64,000 bases of DNA from Microbacterium sp. SY138 (GTDB lineage: Bacteria; Actinomycetota; Actinomycetes; Actinomycetales; Microbacteriaceae), in assembly GCF_039729145.1 (NCBI RefSeq), contig NZ_CP155793.1, forward strand, positions 2,480,001 to 2,544,000, in the 5' to 3' direction. Both the position numbers and the translations under genes were made by a program. Below, piece by piece: positions 52,813 to 62,346 of the stretch (the first letter of the stretch is position 1; each line of letters opens with the position of its first letter). The notes under the pieces were generated by a model. The model was not told where the DNA came from and made no database searches. It saw only the letters and a list, made by a program, of their open reading frames with translations.

Positions 52813-54056
52813 AGGAAGGCCTTTCCCTCGCCGCGGTAGGTCGGCAGCTCGTCGATGATCTCGTCGCCCGAGACCAGGTGGTAACTCTCGATGCGCTCGG
52901 CCGGTTCGCCGCTCTTGGCATGGCGGAACCAGACCCGGTCCCCCACACCCAGCGACGTGGCCGTCGGACCCTGGAGCGGTGTCTGCACTTCTCCGGCCGC
53001 TTCCCGGGAGAGCGTGTGGAGCCCTTCCGGCCATACGGGACGCGGCTGACGGGACGCGACTGCGGGGCCGGAGGCGATCCAGCCTCCGCCGAGCACGGTG
53101 GCGATGTCGACGGCCGGGCGCCGCACCACGTCGAACGCGAACGCCGAGGCTGGGGCCGGTCGGAACGAACGGTACCCGTCGAACAGATGGCCGCCCAGGA
53201 GCCCGCTCCCCGCACTCGCCTCGGTGAGGGACTCATCGCTTCCGGTGAACTCGAGCGATCCGGTGCCACCGCCGTTGAGGATCTCCAGCGGAGCGATCGC
53301 GCCGACGGCGGAGACGATGGCTGCCCGGCGTTCCCGCAGCTCATTGCGCGAGCGGGCCTGCACCATCCGGATCAACGGCGCATCGGGGCCGGCGTCGTCG
53401 CCCTGGCCCGCGATCTGCGCGTCGTACATCTGCAGTCCGACGAGTCGGAATCCTGGCCGCGCGACCACCTTGCGAGCGAATGCCGCCACCTCTCCGGCGC
53501 TGAAGAGCGCCGAACGACGCACGCCGATGTGGCCGAGGAGCGACGAGCGCCAGGAGGCGTCGACGTCGATCGCGACGCGGAGTTCGGGGCGCGACCCCGG
53601 GCCGGCGACGCTGTCGATCAGATCGAGATGCACGAGGTCGTCGACCATCAGGGTGATGCGCTGCGCGGCCTGCTCGTCGGCGAACAGCCGTTCCAGTCCT
53701 CCGCGATCCACGGTCGGGTAGCCGAGCACGATGTCGTCGTGCGTCTCGGCGAGCCAGAGCGCTTCCTCCAGCGTGAAGGCGAGGATGCCGTGGAACCCGG
53801 GCAGCGCGAGCACGGCATCGAGCACGGATCGCACGCGCACCGACTTTGAGGCGACACGGATCGGCAGCCCGCCGGCGCGCACCAGAAGGTCCATGGCGTT
53901 GTAGCGGAGCGCCTCCCGGTCGATCACCGCGACCGGGGCGGGGAGATGCCCGGTCACGGCGGACAGGCGCGGCCAGTAGCGGGCCGGGTCCTCCCACTCG
54001 GGGGCGACCGCGGGCGCACCATGGACGGGGCTCAGTTCGTCGATGAGGTCGAGCAC
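52809..54056 (-). CDS. Fold type III PLP enzyme, alanine racemase N-domain (amino acid deaminase/aldolase-like)
   Basis: A 415-residue protein with a TIM-barrel PLP domain. The Schiff-base Lys lies in RVASKSVRV near 71, and LEILNGGGTGSLE is the phosphate-binding loop. The C-terminal domain ends GDRVWFRHAKSGEPAERIE and PTYRGEGKAFL. In D-serine dehydratase and D-threonine aldolase relatives a metal-binding His-x-Cys is expected in this area; here it reads HAKSGE, so the zinc site looks absent. It may deaminate or cleave a D-amino acid. GTG at 54056. Co-translated with the FAD oxidase. Confidence 0.82.
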   Translation of the reverse strand: MLDLIDELSPVHGAPAVAPEWEDPARYWPRLSAVTGHLPAPVAVIDREALRYNAMDLLVRAGGLPIRVASKSVRVRSVLDAVLALPGFHGILAFTLEEALWLAETHDDIVLGYPTVDRGGLERLFADEQAAQRITLMVDDLVHLDLIDSVAGPGSRPELRVAIDVDASWRSSLLGHIGVRRSALFSAGEVAAFARKVVARPGFRLVGLQMYDAQIAGQGDDAGPDAPLIRMVQARSRNELRERRAAIVSAVGAIAPLEILNGGGTGSLEFTGSDESLTEASAGSGLLGGHLFDGYRSFRPAPASAFAFDVVRRPAVDIATVLGGGWIASGPAVASRQPRPVWPEGLHTLSREAAGEVQTPLQGPTATSLGVGDRVWFRHAKSGEPAERIESYHLVSGDEIIDELPTYRGEGKAFL

Positions 54057-54142
54057 TCCCCCACCCTAAGGCCTCATCGGACTCGGGATCACCCCCTGCG
54101 GCACCGCGTCGCATGCGGGCACGGCGATAGGCTGGCGGCGAG

Positions 54143-54215
54143 GCCCCCGTAGCCCAATGGCAGAGGCAGGCGACTTAAAATCGCTTCAGTCTGGGTTCGA
54201 GTCCCAGCGGGGGCA
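54143..54215 (+). tRNA. tRNA with UAA anticodon and class I (short variable) arm, tRNA-Leu(UAA)-like
   Basis: A full 73-nt cloverleaf: acceptor GCCCCCG/CGGGGGC, D arm GCC..GGC, anticodon stem GGCGA/TCGCT with loop CTTAAAA, a five-nt variable loop TCAGT, and T arm CTGGG-TTCGAGT-CCCAG; discriminator A. The CCA end is not encoded. UAA reads UUA leucine, but bacterial leucine tRNAs normally have a long variable arm and this one does not. The gene is on the plus strand between two minus-strand genes. Confidence 0.85.
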
Positions 54216-54239
54216 CACCGGGGTTCCGCCCCCGCCCTC

Positions 54240-54905
54240 TCAGTCTTCGACGTCGATGGCTCGCTTCTTCTCGCCCGAGGCCTCACGGATCCTCCGCACG
54301 ATCAGGACGACGAGTGCGATCGCGATCGCCGAGTACACGACGTAGTCGAGATAGCCGAGATACTGCTCCAACTGCTCGTGCTGCGTGCCCAGCGCTGCGC
54401 CGACGCCCAGCAGGAGTGTGTTCCAGAGGCCGCTGCCGATGACCGTGTAGATGCTGAACGTCACGAGGTTCATGCGGGATGCGCCCGCCGGGATCGAGAT
54501 GAGGCTGCGGACGCCGGGGACCATCCGCCCGACCAGCACGGTCCAACCGCCGCTGCGCACGAACCAGTCCCCTCCCCGCTCGAGGTCGGACCGGCTCACC
54601 AGCCGAGTGGCCGCCAGCATGCGCACGGCCCGATCCATGCCGATCGCGGCACCGAGTCCGTACAGCAGCAAAGCGCCCAGCAGGGACGCGAGGGTGCTCC
54701 AGAAGATCAACCACCCCAGGTTCAGGGCGCCGCTCTGGCTGAGGTACCCCGCGAACGGCAGGATGACCTCGCTCGGGATGGGGGGCACCAGGACTTCGAG
54801 GAAGACCAGCACACCCACCCCGACATCCCCGAGTGCGGTGAGGACGTCGGCCGCGAATCCGGTGAGCCCGGTGAAGCCATGATCGGCGGCAGCAGTGAGG
54901 ACCAT
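54240..54905 (-). CDS. DedA family membrane protein
   Basis: A 221-residue membrane protein with the DedA core: FLEVLVPPIPSEVILPFAG near 37-55, then GALLLYGLGAAIG, and GRMVPGVRSLISIPAGASRM with the conserved Arg residues. GSGLWNTLLLGVGAALG and a final helix follow. DedA proteins act in lipid-carrier recycling and proton-driven membrane homeostasis in other bacteria. ATG at 54905. It ends 25 bp beyond the tRNA. Confidence 0.92.
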   Translation of the reverse strand: MVLTAAADHGFTGLTGFAADVLTALGDVGVGVLVFLEVLVPPIPSEVILPFAGYLSQSGALNLGWLIFWSTLASLLGALLLYGLGAAIGMDRAVRMLAATRLVSRSDLERGGDWFVRSGGWTVLVGRMVPGVRSLISIPAGASRMNLVTFSIYTVIGSGLWNTLLLGVGAALGTQHEQLEQYLGYLDYVVYSAIAIALVVLIVRRIREASGEKKRAIDVED

Positions 54906-54911
54906 CCGCGA

Positions 54912-55850
54912 TCAGCGCCCGAAGATGTCGCCGATACCGGGGATGCCGAGATTGCCGAGTTGCTCGCCCCACCCGCTCGCCGCATCGCCCAGACCCGACA
55001 CGGTCTCGCCGGCCGAGCCCAGGAGCTCACCGGCACCTCCCGTGAGCGACTCGACGTCGATGCCGGCGGCCAGGGACTCGATGTCGATGCCCTCCGCCAT
55101 AGCGCCGAAGTCGACGCCGCTGTTCGCGGCCTGCTCCAACAGGGGCCCCGCCACGGTGCTGAGGACGGCCCCGCCCGCCACCACGCCGAGCAATCCGACG
55201 GCCGCGCCGCCAGCCGCGACCGCCGCACCACCAGCCGCGCCACCGATACCGGCTCCACGTGCTCGCGACAGCAGTCCGCGCATCCGGCCCGGCTTCATGG
55301 CCTCAGCACGTCCGGCGGCGCGGGCGAGGTCGTCCGCCGACGAGGACCGCGGTCGCTCACCGGGTTCGAGCTCCTGCCTCATCCGGGCCTCGACCTGCGC
55401 GCGCTGGTCAGGTGTGAGGCGGGCGAACGCCTCGCGGTGGATCTGTTCGACACGCTGCGGATCCGCCGTCTGGAGGAGGTAGTCGTAGCGGGCGATGGCC
55501 GCTCGGTCGGCGTCGGTCACGGCGTGTGAGCCCCGCGCGGTTCCGGGAGGAGGCGGCGCGTACGGGTCTGCAGCAGATGGTGCCGTGTGCGCGGGACGCG
55601 GTCGTCCACCGGACGCGGCCGGCGGCGCGTACGGGTCGGCCGACGAAGGCCTGTCCTGGCCTGACGACCGTGCGGGGTCGGCAGGACCGCGGACCGCGTC
55701 GACTGCTCCACGGAGCATGCCTCCCCAGTCCGTCGACCGGGACCCGTCCTGCGAGCGCGATCGGTCGCCCGCGTGAGGGTCGCGCCCCGTGCCGGCGTTC
55801 TTCTCGAGTGCTTCGGATGCCATTCCGATCAGTCGGGAGAGCTTTCCCAT
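54912..55850 (-). CDS. Hypothetical protein with Gly/Ala-rich hydrophobic centre
   Basis: A 312-residue protein. A disordered Ser/Pro/Arg head with two DPYAPPxxxG-like repeats (residues 60-100) leads to a helical domain (YDYLLQTADPQRVEQIHREAFARLTPDQR). A Gly/Ala-rich hydrophobic stretch (GIGGAAGGAAVAAGGAAVG) then precedes an acidic tail with IDIESLAAGIDVESLTGG. Relatives occur in Microbacterium with no assigned function. ATG at 55850 follows GGGAAAG-like sequence. It lies six bp upstream of dedA, so they probably share a message. Confidence 0.7.
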   Translation of the reverse strand: MGKLSRLIGMASEALEKNAGTGRDPHAGDRSRSQDGSRSTDWGGMLRGAVDAVRGPADPARSSGQDRPSSADPYAPPAASGGRPRPAHTAPSAADPYAPPPPGTARGSHAVTDADRAAIARYDYLLQTADPQRVEQIHREAFARLTPDQRAQVEARMRQELEPGERPRSSSADDLARAAGRAEAMKPGRMRGLLSRARGAGIGGAAGGAAVAAGGAAVGLLGVVAGGAVLSTVAGPLLEQAANSGVDFGAMAEGIDIESLAAGIDVESLTGGAGELLGSAGETVSGLGDAASGWGEQLGNLGIPGIGDIFGR

Positions 55851-55973
55851 GAGTGGTCCCTTTCGTGGTGCGGACCACCGCGGATCCACGACGCCGGGAC
55901 GACGGCAGGGTTCTCTCGGCAGCCCGCGATGCGGGTGCCAAGGTCTCCTCCACCCTCACGGGCCGGCGGGCCG

Positions 55974-55991
55974 GAGCACGATCTCGTGCTC
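55974..55991. promoter_or_regulatory. Palindrome GAGCACGA-TC-TCGTGCTC upstream of the hypothetical gene
   Basis: Perfect 8-bp arms around two nt, 124 bp upstream of the start at 55850. It could be an operator for that gene or a small hairpin. No regulator is identified. Confidence 0.35.
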
Positions 55992-56086
55992 GTAATGACG
56001 ACGTCGCCGCATTCGGGAGTACTCCCCTTGCTCGCGTGACGATACCGGCCGTACCTATGCATGGCCTCGGAGCCGCCCCGCAGAGA

Positions 56087-56129
56087 CGAACATCGACCCC
56101 GACGCGGAGCGCGTGGGGGCCGATGTTCG
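56087..56129 (-). terminator. Terminator after the NDH-2 gene
   Basis: CGAACATCG at 56087-56095 pairs with 56121-56129, and inner CCCC and CGCG blocks pair further, giving a long stem 17 bp beyond the NDH-2 stop. The minus-strand flank TCTCTG is modestly T-rich. It closes the eno-to-ndh run. Confidence 0.75.
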
Positions 56130-56145
56130 TGTGCGAGCGTGTCTG

Positions 56146-57690
56146 CTACTTGGCGGCAGCCTCGGCCGGCTCGGGGGCCTTCTCGGCGGCGGGCTTATTC
56201 GCTGCGGGCTTCTTCGCCGCCGGCTTCTTCGCAGCCGGCTTCTCCGTCACCTCAGCCGATGCGGCCGGAGCGGCCTTGGCCGCCGACTTCTTCGCAGCCG
56301 GAGCAGCCTTCGCGGCCGGAGCAGCCTCTGCCACGGGCGCGGCCGGAGCAGCCGGGCGCGGGCGCGCCGCGAACTCCTCGAAGACGTAGCGCGGGTTCTG
56401 CACGGTCTCGAGGTTCACCAGGTCGCGGCCGAGCCACAGGTTGTTCCACCAGCCCCAGATGACGCGGAACTTGCGCTCCCACGTGGGCATCGCAAGACCG
56501 TGGTAGCCGCGGTGCGCGACCCAGGCCACGAAACCCTTGAGGGCGATCTTGCCGGACTGGAAGACACCGTTGTACAGGCCGAGGCCGGCGACGGCACCGA
56601 GGTTCTTGTGGAAGTACTCCTTGGGCTTCTCTCCCCGGAGGACCGCGACGAGGTTCTTCGCGAGCAGCTTGGCCTGGCGGACCGCGTGCTGGGCATTCGG
56701 CACGCAGAAGCCGCCGACCCCGCCACCGGACAGGTCGGGAACGGCCGAGACGTCACCGGCCGCCCAGGCTCCCTCGACGAACGCCTCGGGGGTGCCGACG
56801 CGCAGGTCGGCGCGGGTCTGGATGCGACCGCGCTCCTCGACCGGCAGGTCTCCGCCGCGGACGACGGTCGGGTTGGCCATGACACCCGCGGTCCACACGA
56901 TGACGTCGGTCGGGATGACCTCACCGGTGGAAAGCTCGACGTTGCCGTCGACGGCGCTCGTCAGCTGCGTGTCGAGGTGCACGTTGGCTCCGCGCTTGGC
57001 CAGGTCCTTGAGCACCCACTCGCTGGTCTGCAGCGAGACCTCGGGCATGATGCGGCCCATCGCCTCGATGAGGTGGAAGTGCGTGTCGTCGAAGCTGATC
57101 TGCGGGTACTTGGCCACCAGCGCGGACGCCAGCGAACGCAGCTCGGCGAACACCTCGATGCCGGCGAAGCCACCACCGACGACCACGACGGTCAGCAGAC
57201 GGTCGCGCTCAGGGCCGGCCGGGAGGGACGCGGCCTTGTCGAAGTTCGACATGACCTTGTCGCGGATCGCGACGGCCTCTTCGATCGTCTTCAGACCGAT
57301 CGCGTTGTCGGCGATGCCGGGGATCGGGAAGGTACGCGACACGGCACCGGCGGTGACGACGATCTGGTCGTACGCGAACTCGTACGGCTCACCCACGGGC
57401 GGTGTGATGGTCGCGACCTTCTGCGCGTGGTTGATGTTCGTCACCTTGGCGGTGAGGACGTTCGTGCGCTTGAGGTGACGACGGTGCGCGACCACCGAGT
57501 GTCGCGCCTCGATGGAGCCGGCGGCGACCTCGGGCAGGAACGGCTGGTACGTCATGTACGGCAGCGGGTCGACCATGGTCACGTCGGCTTCGCCCTTGCG
57601 CAGGTGCTTCTCGAGCTTCCACGCGGTGTAGAAACCCGCGTACCCTCCGCCGACGATCAGGATCTTGGGCACAGTGCTGTTCTGAGGCAC
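56146..57690 (-). CDS. Type II NADH dehydrogenase-like flavoprotein with Lys/Ala tail
   Basis: A 514-residue FAD protein. The FAD motif GGGYAG is at 14-19 and the NADH motif GGGFAG at 172-177; VWTAGV and GAWAAGDVSAVPD are typical NDH-2 blocks, and the QHAVRQAKLLAKN helix precedes the membrane-binding end. NDH-2 passes electrons from NADH to quinone. Residues 443-514 form an Ala/Pro/Lys tail with AAKKPAAKKPAA repeats, unlike ordinary NDH-2. I chose the GTG at 57690. It follows the S8 protease gene by 7 bp. Confidence 0.9.
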   Translation of the reverse strand: MPQNSTVPKILIVGGGYAGFYTAWKLEKHLRKGEADVTMVDPLPYMTYQPFLPEVAAGSIEARHSVVAHRRHLKRTNVLTAKVTNINHAQKVATITPPVGEPYEFAYDQIVVTAGAVSRTFPIPGIADNAIGLKTIEEAVAIRDKVMSNFDKAASLPAGPERDRLLTVVVVGGGFAGIEVFAELRSLASALVAKYPQISFDDTHFHLIEAMGRIMPEVSLQTSEWVLKDLAKRGANVHLDTQLTSAVDGNVELSTGEVIPTDVIVWTAGVMANPTVVRGGDLPVEERGRIQTRADLRVGTPEAFVEGAWAAGDVSAVPDLSGGGVGGFCVPNAQHAVRQAKLLAKNLVAVLRGEKPKEYFHKNLGAVAGLGLYNGVFQSGKIALKGFVAWVAHRGYHGLAMPTWERKFRVIWGWWNNLWLGRDLVNLETVQNPRYVFEEFAARPRPAAPAAPVAEAAPAAKAAPAAKKSAAKAAPAASAEVTEKPAAKKPAAKKPAANKPAAEKAPEPAEAAAK

Positions 57691-57697
57691 AGAAGAA

Positions 57698-59005
57698 CTA
57701 CTCCTCGGAGTCGGGGGTGTGGCGTACGGAAATGCGCGCCGATCGGATGCGCCGGGCAGCTGCGGTGACGCCAAGCGCTACCAGGATACCAGGGACGGTG
57801 AGCGCAATGAGCGGCAGGGTACCGTAGCGCAGTGAATCCGCGCTGGGAAGCAACGGTGAACCCGCCTCGGTCGGAGCGTCTGCGGCAGGAAGAGGGGGAA
57901 CGGCGACCGGAGTCCTCGTCTCCACCGGCTGCGGTTCCGACTGCGCACGGCGGAACACGCGGATCCACTCCGCCAGGTCTCCCATGGGGTTCTCGCTCAC
58001 TGCGGGGATGTTTGCAGAGATCGCCGCCGCCGCATCCACCAGCCCGTACCCGTACAGCGGATCCTGGGGCTTGATCGCATCGTCGACCGGAATCGCGGTC
58101 TTGATGATGCGGTTGATGACGTCGATCGCCTTGATGTCGGGGTGCGCCGAGCGGATCAGCGCCGCGACTCCGGCGACGATGGGCGCCGCACCGCTCGTGC
58201 CGCGCCAGGGGACGACCGAGCCATCGGCCGAGACACCGATCAGGCCTTCGCTGGGCGCCGAGATCCCGATCGTGATGCCCTGCGTCGACGCCTCGATGCT
58301 GGCCGTGCCCGTCTGGTCGACGCCGCCGACGGTGAGCACGCCGGGAATGGTCGCCGGGGCGCCGATGATGTTCGTCCCGCTCCCCCGGTTGCCGGCGGCG
58401 ACGACCACCACCACGTCGTGCTCGAAGGCGTACAGGAACGCCTCGTCCCAGCTCTCGTCCCAATCGAGCGTGTTCGTGGTGAACGACAGATTGATGACGT
58501 CGGCCCCGTTGTCGACGGCCCACTTCATGCCCTTCGCCACCTGTTCCGTGAACGGCACCGTCGCGGCCGCACCGAAACCCACGGAGATCGAGAGCAGGTT
58601 GGCCTCCGGAGCCACGCCGATCATGCCCGTTCCGTCCGGTGCACCGCGTCCGGCAGCCAGCGAAGCCACCCAGGATCCGTGGTTGCCGTCGACCGCGCCC
58701 AGCGGGGTGCGTCCGTCCGGAGTCCCGGCCCCCGACACGTCCGTGCCCCCGACGACCGCGTCGCCGAAGACCGACGGCACCTTGCCGATGCCCGTGTCGA
58801 TCACCGCGATCGTCACGCCCTTGCCGCGGGTCGTCTGCCAGGCCTCGCGGATGCGTGCGCCGTCGAGCCAGTACTCCGAGGCGCGGACCGGATCTGCGGG
58901 GTCATCGGGGATCGGCGGCGGCGTGGCGGAAGCGCCGATGAGCAGCACGGTCGCCGCGACCACCACGATGGCGGCAGCGCTGCGCAGCTTCCGGCGCGCG
59001 GTCAT
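57698..59005 (-). CDS. Membrane-anchored S8 serine protease (mycosin-like)
   Basis: A 435-residue subtilase with a signal segment (residues 9-28), catalytic Asp70 (AVIDTGIG), His109 (DGNHGSWVAS), oxyanion Asn206 (AAGNRGSG) and Ser271 (RGTSGAAP). A Pro-rich linker and a C-terminal helix (LPLIALTVPGILVALGV) anchor it, the mycosin layout. Mycosins usually serve type VII secretion, but no ESX genes are here. No long propeptide is seen. Its ATG overlaps the DUF501 stop. Confidence 0.9.
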   Translation of the reverse strand: MTARRKLRSAAAIVVVAATVLLIGASATPPPIPDDPADPVRASEYWLDGARIREAWQTTRGKGVTIAVIDTGIGKVPSVFGDAVVGGTDVSGAGTPDGRTPLGAVDGNHGSWVASLAAGRGAPDGTGMIGVAPEANLLSISVGFGAAATVPFTEQVAKGMKWAVDNGADVINLSFTTNTLDWDESWDEAFLYAFEHDVVVVVAAGNRGSGTNIIGAPATIPGVLTVGGVDQTGTASIEASTQGITIGISAPSEGLIGVSADGSVVPWRGTSGAAPIVAGVAALIRSAHPDIKAIDVINRIIKTAIPVDDAIKPQDPLYGYGLVDAAAAISANIPAVSENPMGDLAEWIRVFRRAQSEPQPVETRTPVAVPPLPAADAPTEAGSPLLPSADSLRYGTLPLIALTVPGILVALGVTAAARRIRSARISVRHTPDSEE

Positions 59006-59544
59006 GCCGAGGGGGCCGCCCCGTCGCGCACGGCGGCACCGGGGTCTTCGCAGCGGCAGACCGAGGGCGACCATGAAGAGCGTGCGAGTGCGGCGTCGCC
59101 GATCGGGTTGACCCCGGGGCCCGCAGCCAGGGCATGTCCGGCCAGGGCGTGCAGGCACTTGACACGCGTGGGCATGCCTCCGGCGGAGATGCCGTCGATC
59201 TCGGAGACCTCTCCGAACTGCCCACGGTCGGCGAGATAGGCCTCGTGGGCTGCGAGGTAGGCCGCGGCCACGTCTTCGTCGTCGGTGAGGAGGGCGGCGA
59301 GCTCCGGCATCACCTGGGTGGCCTCGAGCGTCGACATCGCCGCGGTCGCCGCCGGGTGCGTCAGGTAGTAGAACGTGGGGAACGGCGTGCCGTCCGGCAG
59401 ACGCGGGGTGGTCGCGACGACCGTCGGGTTGCCGCACACGCAGCGGGCCGCGATGCCCACCACGCCTCGGGCGGGACGACCGAGCTGAGCCGATACGACG
59501 GCGAGTTCGGCGGGCGTGGGGGCGGGGAACGGCGGCGTGGTCAC
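59002..59544 (-). CDS. DUF501 family protein
   Basis: A 180-residue protein. AELAVVSAQLGRPARGVVGIAARCVCGNPTVV opens the family (cited only by its ends here), followed by LPDGTPFPTFYYLTHP and GMPTRVKCLHALAGHALAAGPG. Conserved Cys residues in RCVCG, VKCLH and VCRCED suggest metal binding. DUF501 is found next to ftsB and eno in most actinobacteria; its role is unknown. GTG at 59544. Confidence 0.92.
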   Translation of the reverse strand: MTTPPFPAPTPAELAVVSAQLGRPARGVVGIAARCVCGNPTVVATTPRLPDGTPFPTFYYLTHPAATAAMSTLEATQVMPELAALLTDDEDVAAAYLAAHEAYLADRGQFGEVSEIDGISAGGMPTRVKCLHALAGHALAAGPGVNPIGDAALARSSWSPSVCRCEDPGAAVRDGAAPSA

Positions 59545-59591
59545 CCCACCAGCGTAGGGGAGCCGCCAGGGAGGATGCTCGGAGCGAATGC

Positions 59592-60167
59592 TCAGGGAGC
59601 GACGGCGGCCGTGTCGCTGAGCCCGGTCGAGACCACGGTGCGCAGCAACTGCGGCATCCAGTCCGTCGGCGTCTCGACGAGCGTCTCGCTCACGGGGTCC
59701 TGCTCACGCGGAAGTGCTGCGGGGTCGAGGTCGTTGTCGACCAGGTAGACGACCTCGCCGGGCTTGACGTAGTAGAGGCGTTCGCGGGCCTGGGTGGCGA
59801 TGTACGCGGGGTCGTTCCAACGCTCGCGTTCCGCGACGAGCGCCTCGATCTGGTCTTCGCTCACCTTCACCGATGCCTCGAGAGCAGCGATCTTCTGACG
59901 CTGATCGATGAAGGTCCCGAGCGTGGGCACGAGCACCCAGGCTCCCAGCACCACGAGAGAGAGCATGATGACGGAGAACGCCGAGAGCCGGATGCCGGAT
60001 GCCCACTCGCGCACGTCGACGCGAGGCGCCTCGCCTCGGGACGCGCTCGACGCACGCCGAGACGACGTCGTCGCTGCCTGCGCCCGGGGCTTCGCGCCCT
60101 TCTTCGTGGGCGAGGGCGTCGGCTGCGCTCGCGGAGACGACGAAGGAGGAGCCGGTCGTCGTGCCAC
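59592..60167 (-). CDS. Septum formation initiator FtsB/DivIC
   Basis: A 191-residue bitopic division protein. A basic, disordered cytoplasmic head (residues 1-55) precedes one membrane helix (FSVIMLSLVVLGAWVLVPTL) and an extracytoplasmic coiled coil (RQKIAALEASVKVSEDQIEALVAERERW), then DPAYIATQARERLYYVKPGE, the FtsB signature. It should join FtsL and FtsQ at the septum. It lies 75 bp after eno and 47 bp before DUF501. Confidence 0.93.
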   Translation of the reverse strand: MARRPAPPSSSPRAQPTPSPTKKGAKPRAQAATTSSRRASSASRGEAPRVDVREWASGIRLSAFSVIMLSLVVLGAWVLVPTLGTFIDQRQKIAALEASVKVSEDQIEALVAERERWNDPAYIATQARERLYYVKPGEVVYLVDNDLDPAALPREQDPVSETLVETPTDWMPQLLRTVVSTGLSDTAAVAP

Positions 60168-60242
60168 GGCTCCTCCTTCGTCGTGCCGGCTCAGCGGCGG
60201 TGTTCACCGCCGTGTCGGCGGCTTCTTCGATGTGTCGTGCGT

Positions 60243-61538
<1,296 letters not shown>

Positions 61539-61655
61539 TCAGGGGGAAAACGTTGTGTGGAGCGTCGTCGATCCGCGCCCAGTCTAGCCCGGCCTCCCGA
61601 CGGACTCCGGGACTCGCCCGGACGCGAATCGCCCGCGGCGGGAAGCCCCGGAAGG

Positions 61656-62315
61656 TCAGACGACCACGGCGATCGCGAAGCCGTCCCATCCCTTCACGCC
61701 CACGGTCTGCAGGGCCGTGGCATCGAAGCGCGGATCCTCCCCCAGCATCCGCAGTCCGTCGCGGGTGCCCACGACCTTGGGATCGGTGCTGTCGTCGCGG
61801 ACGATCTCGCCCTCGCGCCCGATGTTGTCGAGCACGATCACCGTGCCGGAGTGCCCGAGCTTCGCCGCCCAATCGAGGTAGATCGTGTTCGACTCCTTGT
61901 CGGCGTCGATGAACACCAGATCGAATCCGCCGACCAGGGTCGGCAGCACGTCCGCTCCCCGCCCCACCCGGATGTCGACGCGATCACCGACCCCCGCGGC
62001 GTCGATGCTGGCACGGGCGACCGCCGCGTTGTCCGATTCCGCCTCGATCGTCACGATCCGTCCTTCGGCGCCGACGGCGCGGGCGAGCCAGATCGTCGAG
62101 TAGCCGCCGAGCGTGCCGATCTCGAGCACGCGGCGCGCGCCGCTGATGCGGACCAGCAGGTTCAGCAGTTTGCCGGCGACGGGCGCGACCTCGATCTCCG
62201 GGAGGCCGGCGGCCCGCTGCGCAGTGAGGGCCGACTCCAGCGCCGGATCGGGACCGACGAGCAGATCGGAGAGGAAGCTGTCGGCGTCGGACCAGGCGGC
62301 GGGGGTGGATTCCAT
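61656..62315 (-). CDS. Class I O-methyltransferase (caffeoyl-CoA OMT-like)
   Basis: A 219-residue SAM enzyme. RVLEIGTLGGYSTIWLARAV is motif I, VTIEAESDNAAVARASI binds SAM ribose, FDLVFIDADKESN holds the metal-binding Asp, and VIVLDNIGREGEIV completes the cation site. This is the small divalent-metal type acting on catechols or other hydroxyls. Substrate unknown. ATG at 62315. It lies 31 bp downstream of the CPBP gene on the same strand, so they may be co-transcribed. Confidence 0.9.
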   Translation of the reverse strand: MESTPAAWSDADSFLSDLLVGPDPALESALTAQRAAGLPEIEVAPVAGKLLNLLVRISGARRVLEIGTLGGYSTIWLARAVGAEGRIVTIEAESDNAAVARASIDAAGVGDRVDIRVGRGADVLPTLVGGFDLVFIDADKESNTIYLDWAAKLGHSGTVIVLDNIGREGEIVRDDSTDPKVVGTRDGLRMLGEDPRFDATALQTVGVKGWDGFAIAVVV

Positions 62316-62346
62316 GGCCTCAGCCAACCCCCGGCGCCGCCCTCCG

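Noticed and set aside
54143..54215. tRNA as a bldA orthologue
   Set aside because: bldA is a type II leucine tRNA with a long variable arm. This gene has a short one, so orthology is not supported.
57698..59005. S8 protease as proof of a type VII secretion locus
   Set aside because: No EccB, EccC, EccD or WXG100 genes lie in the window; the layout alone is not enough.
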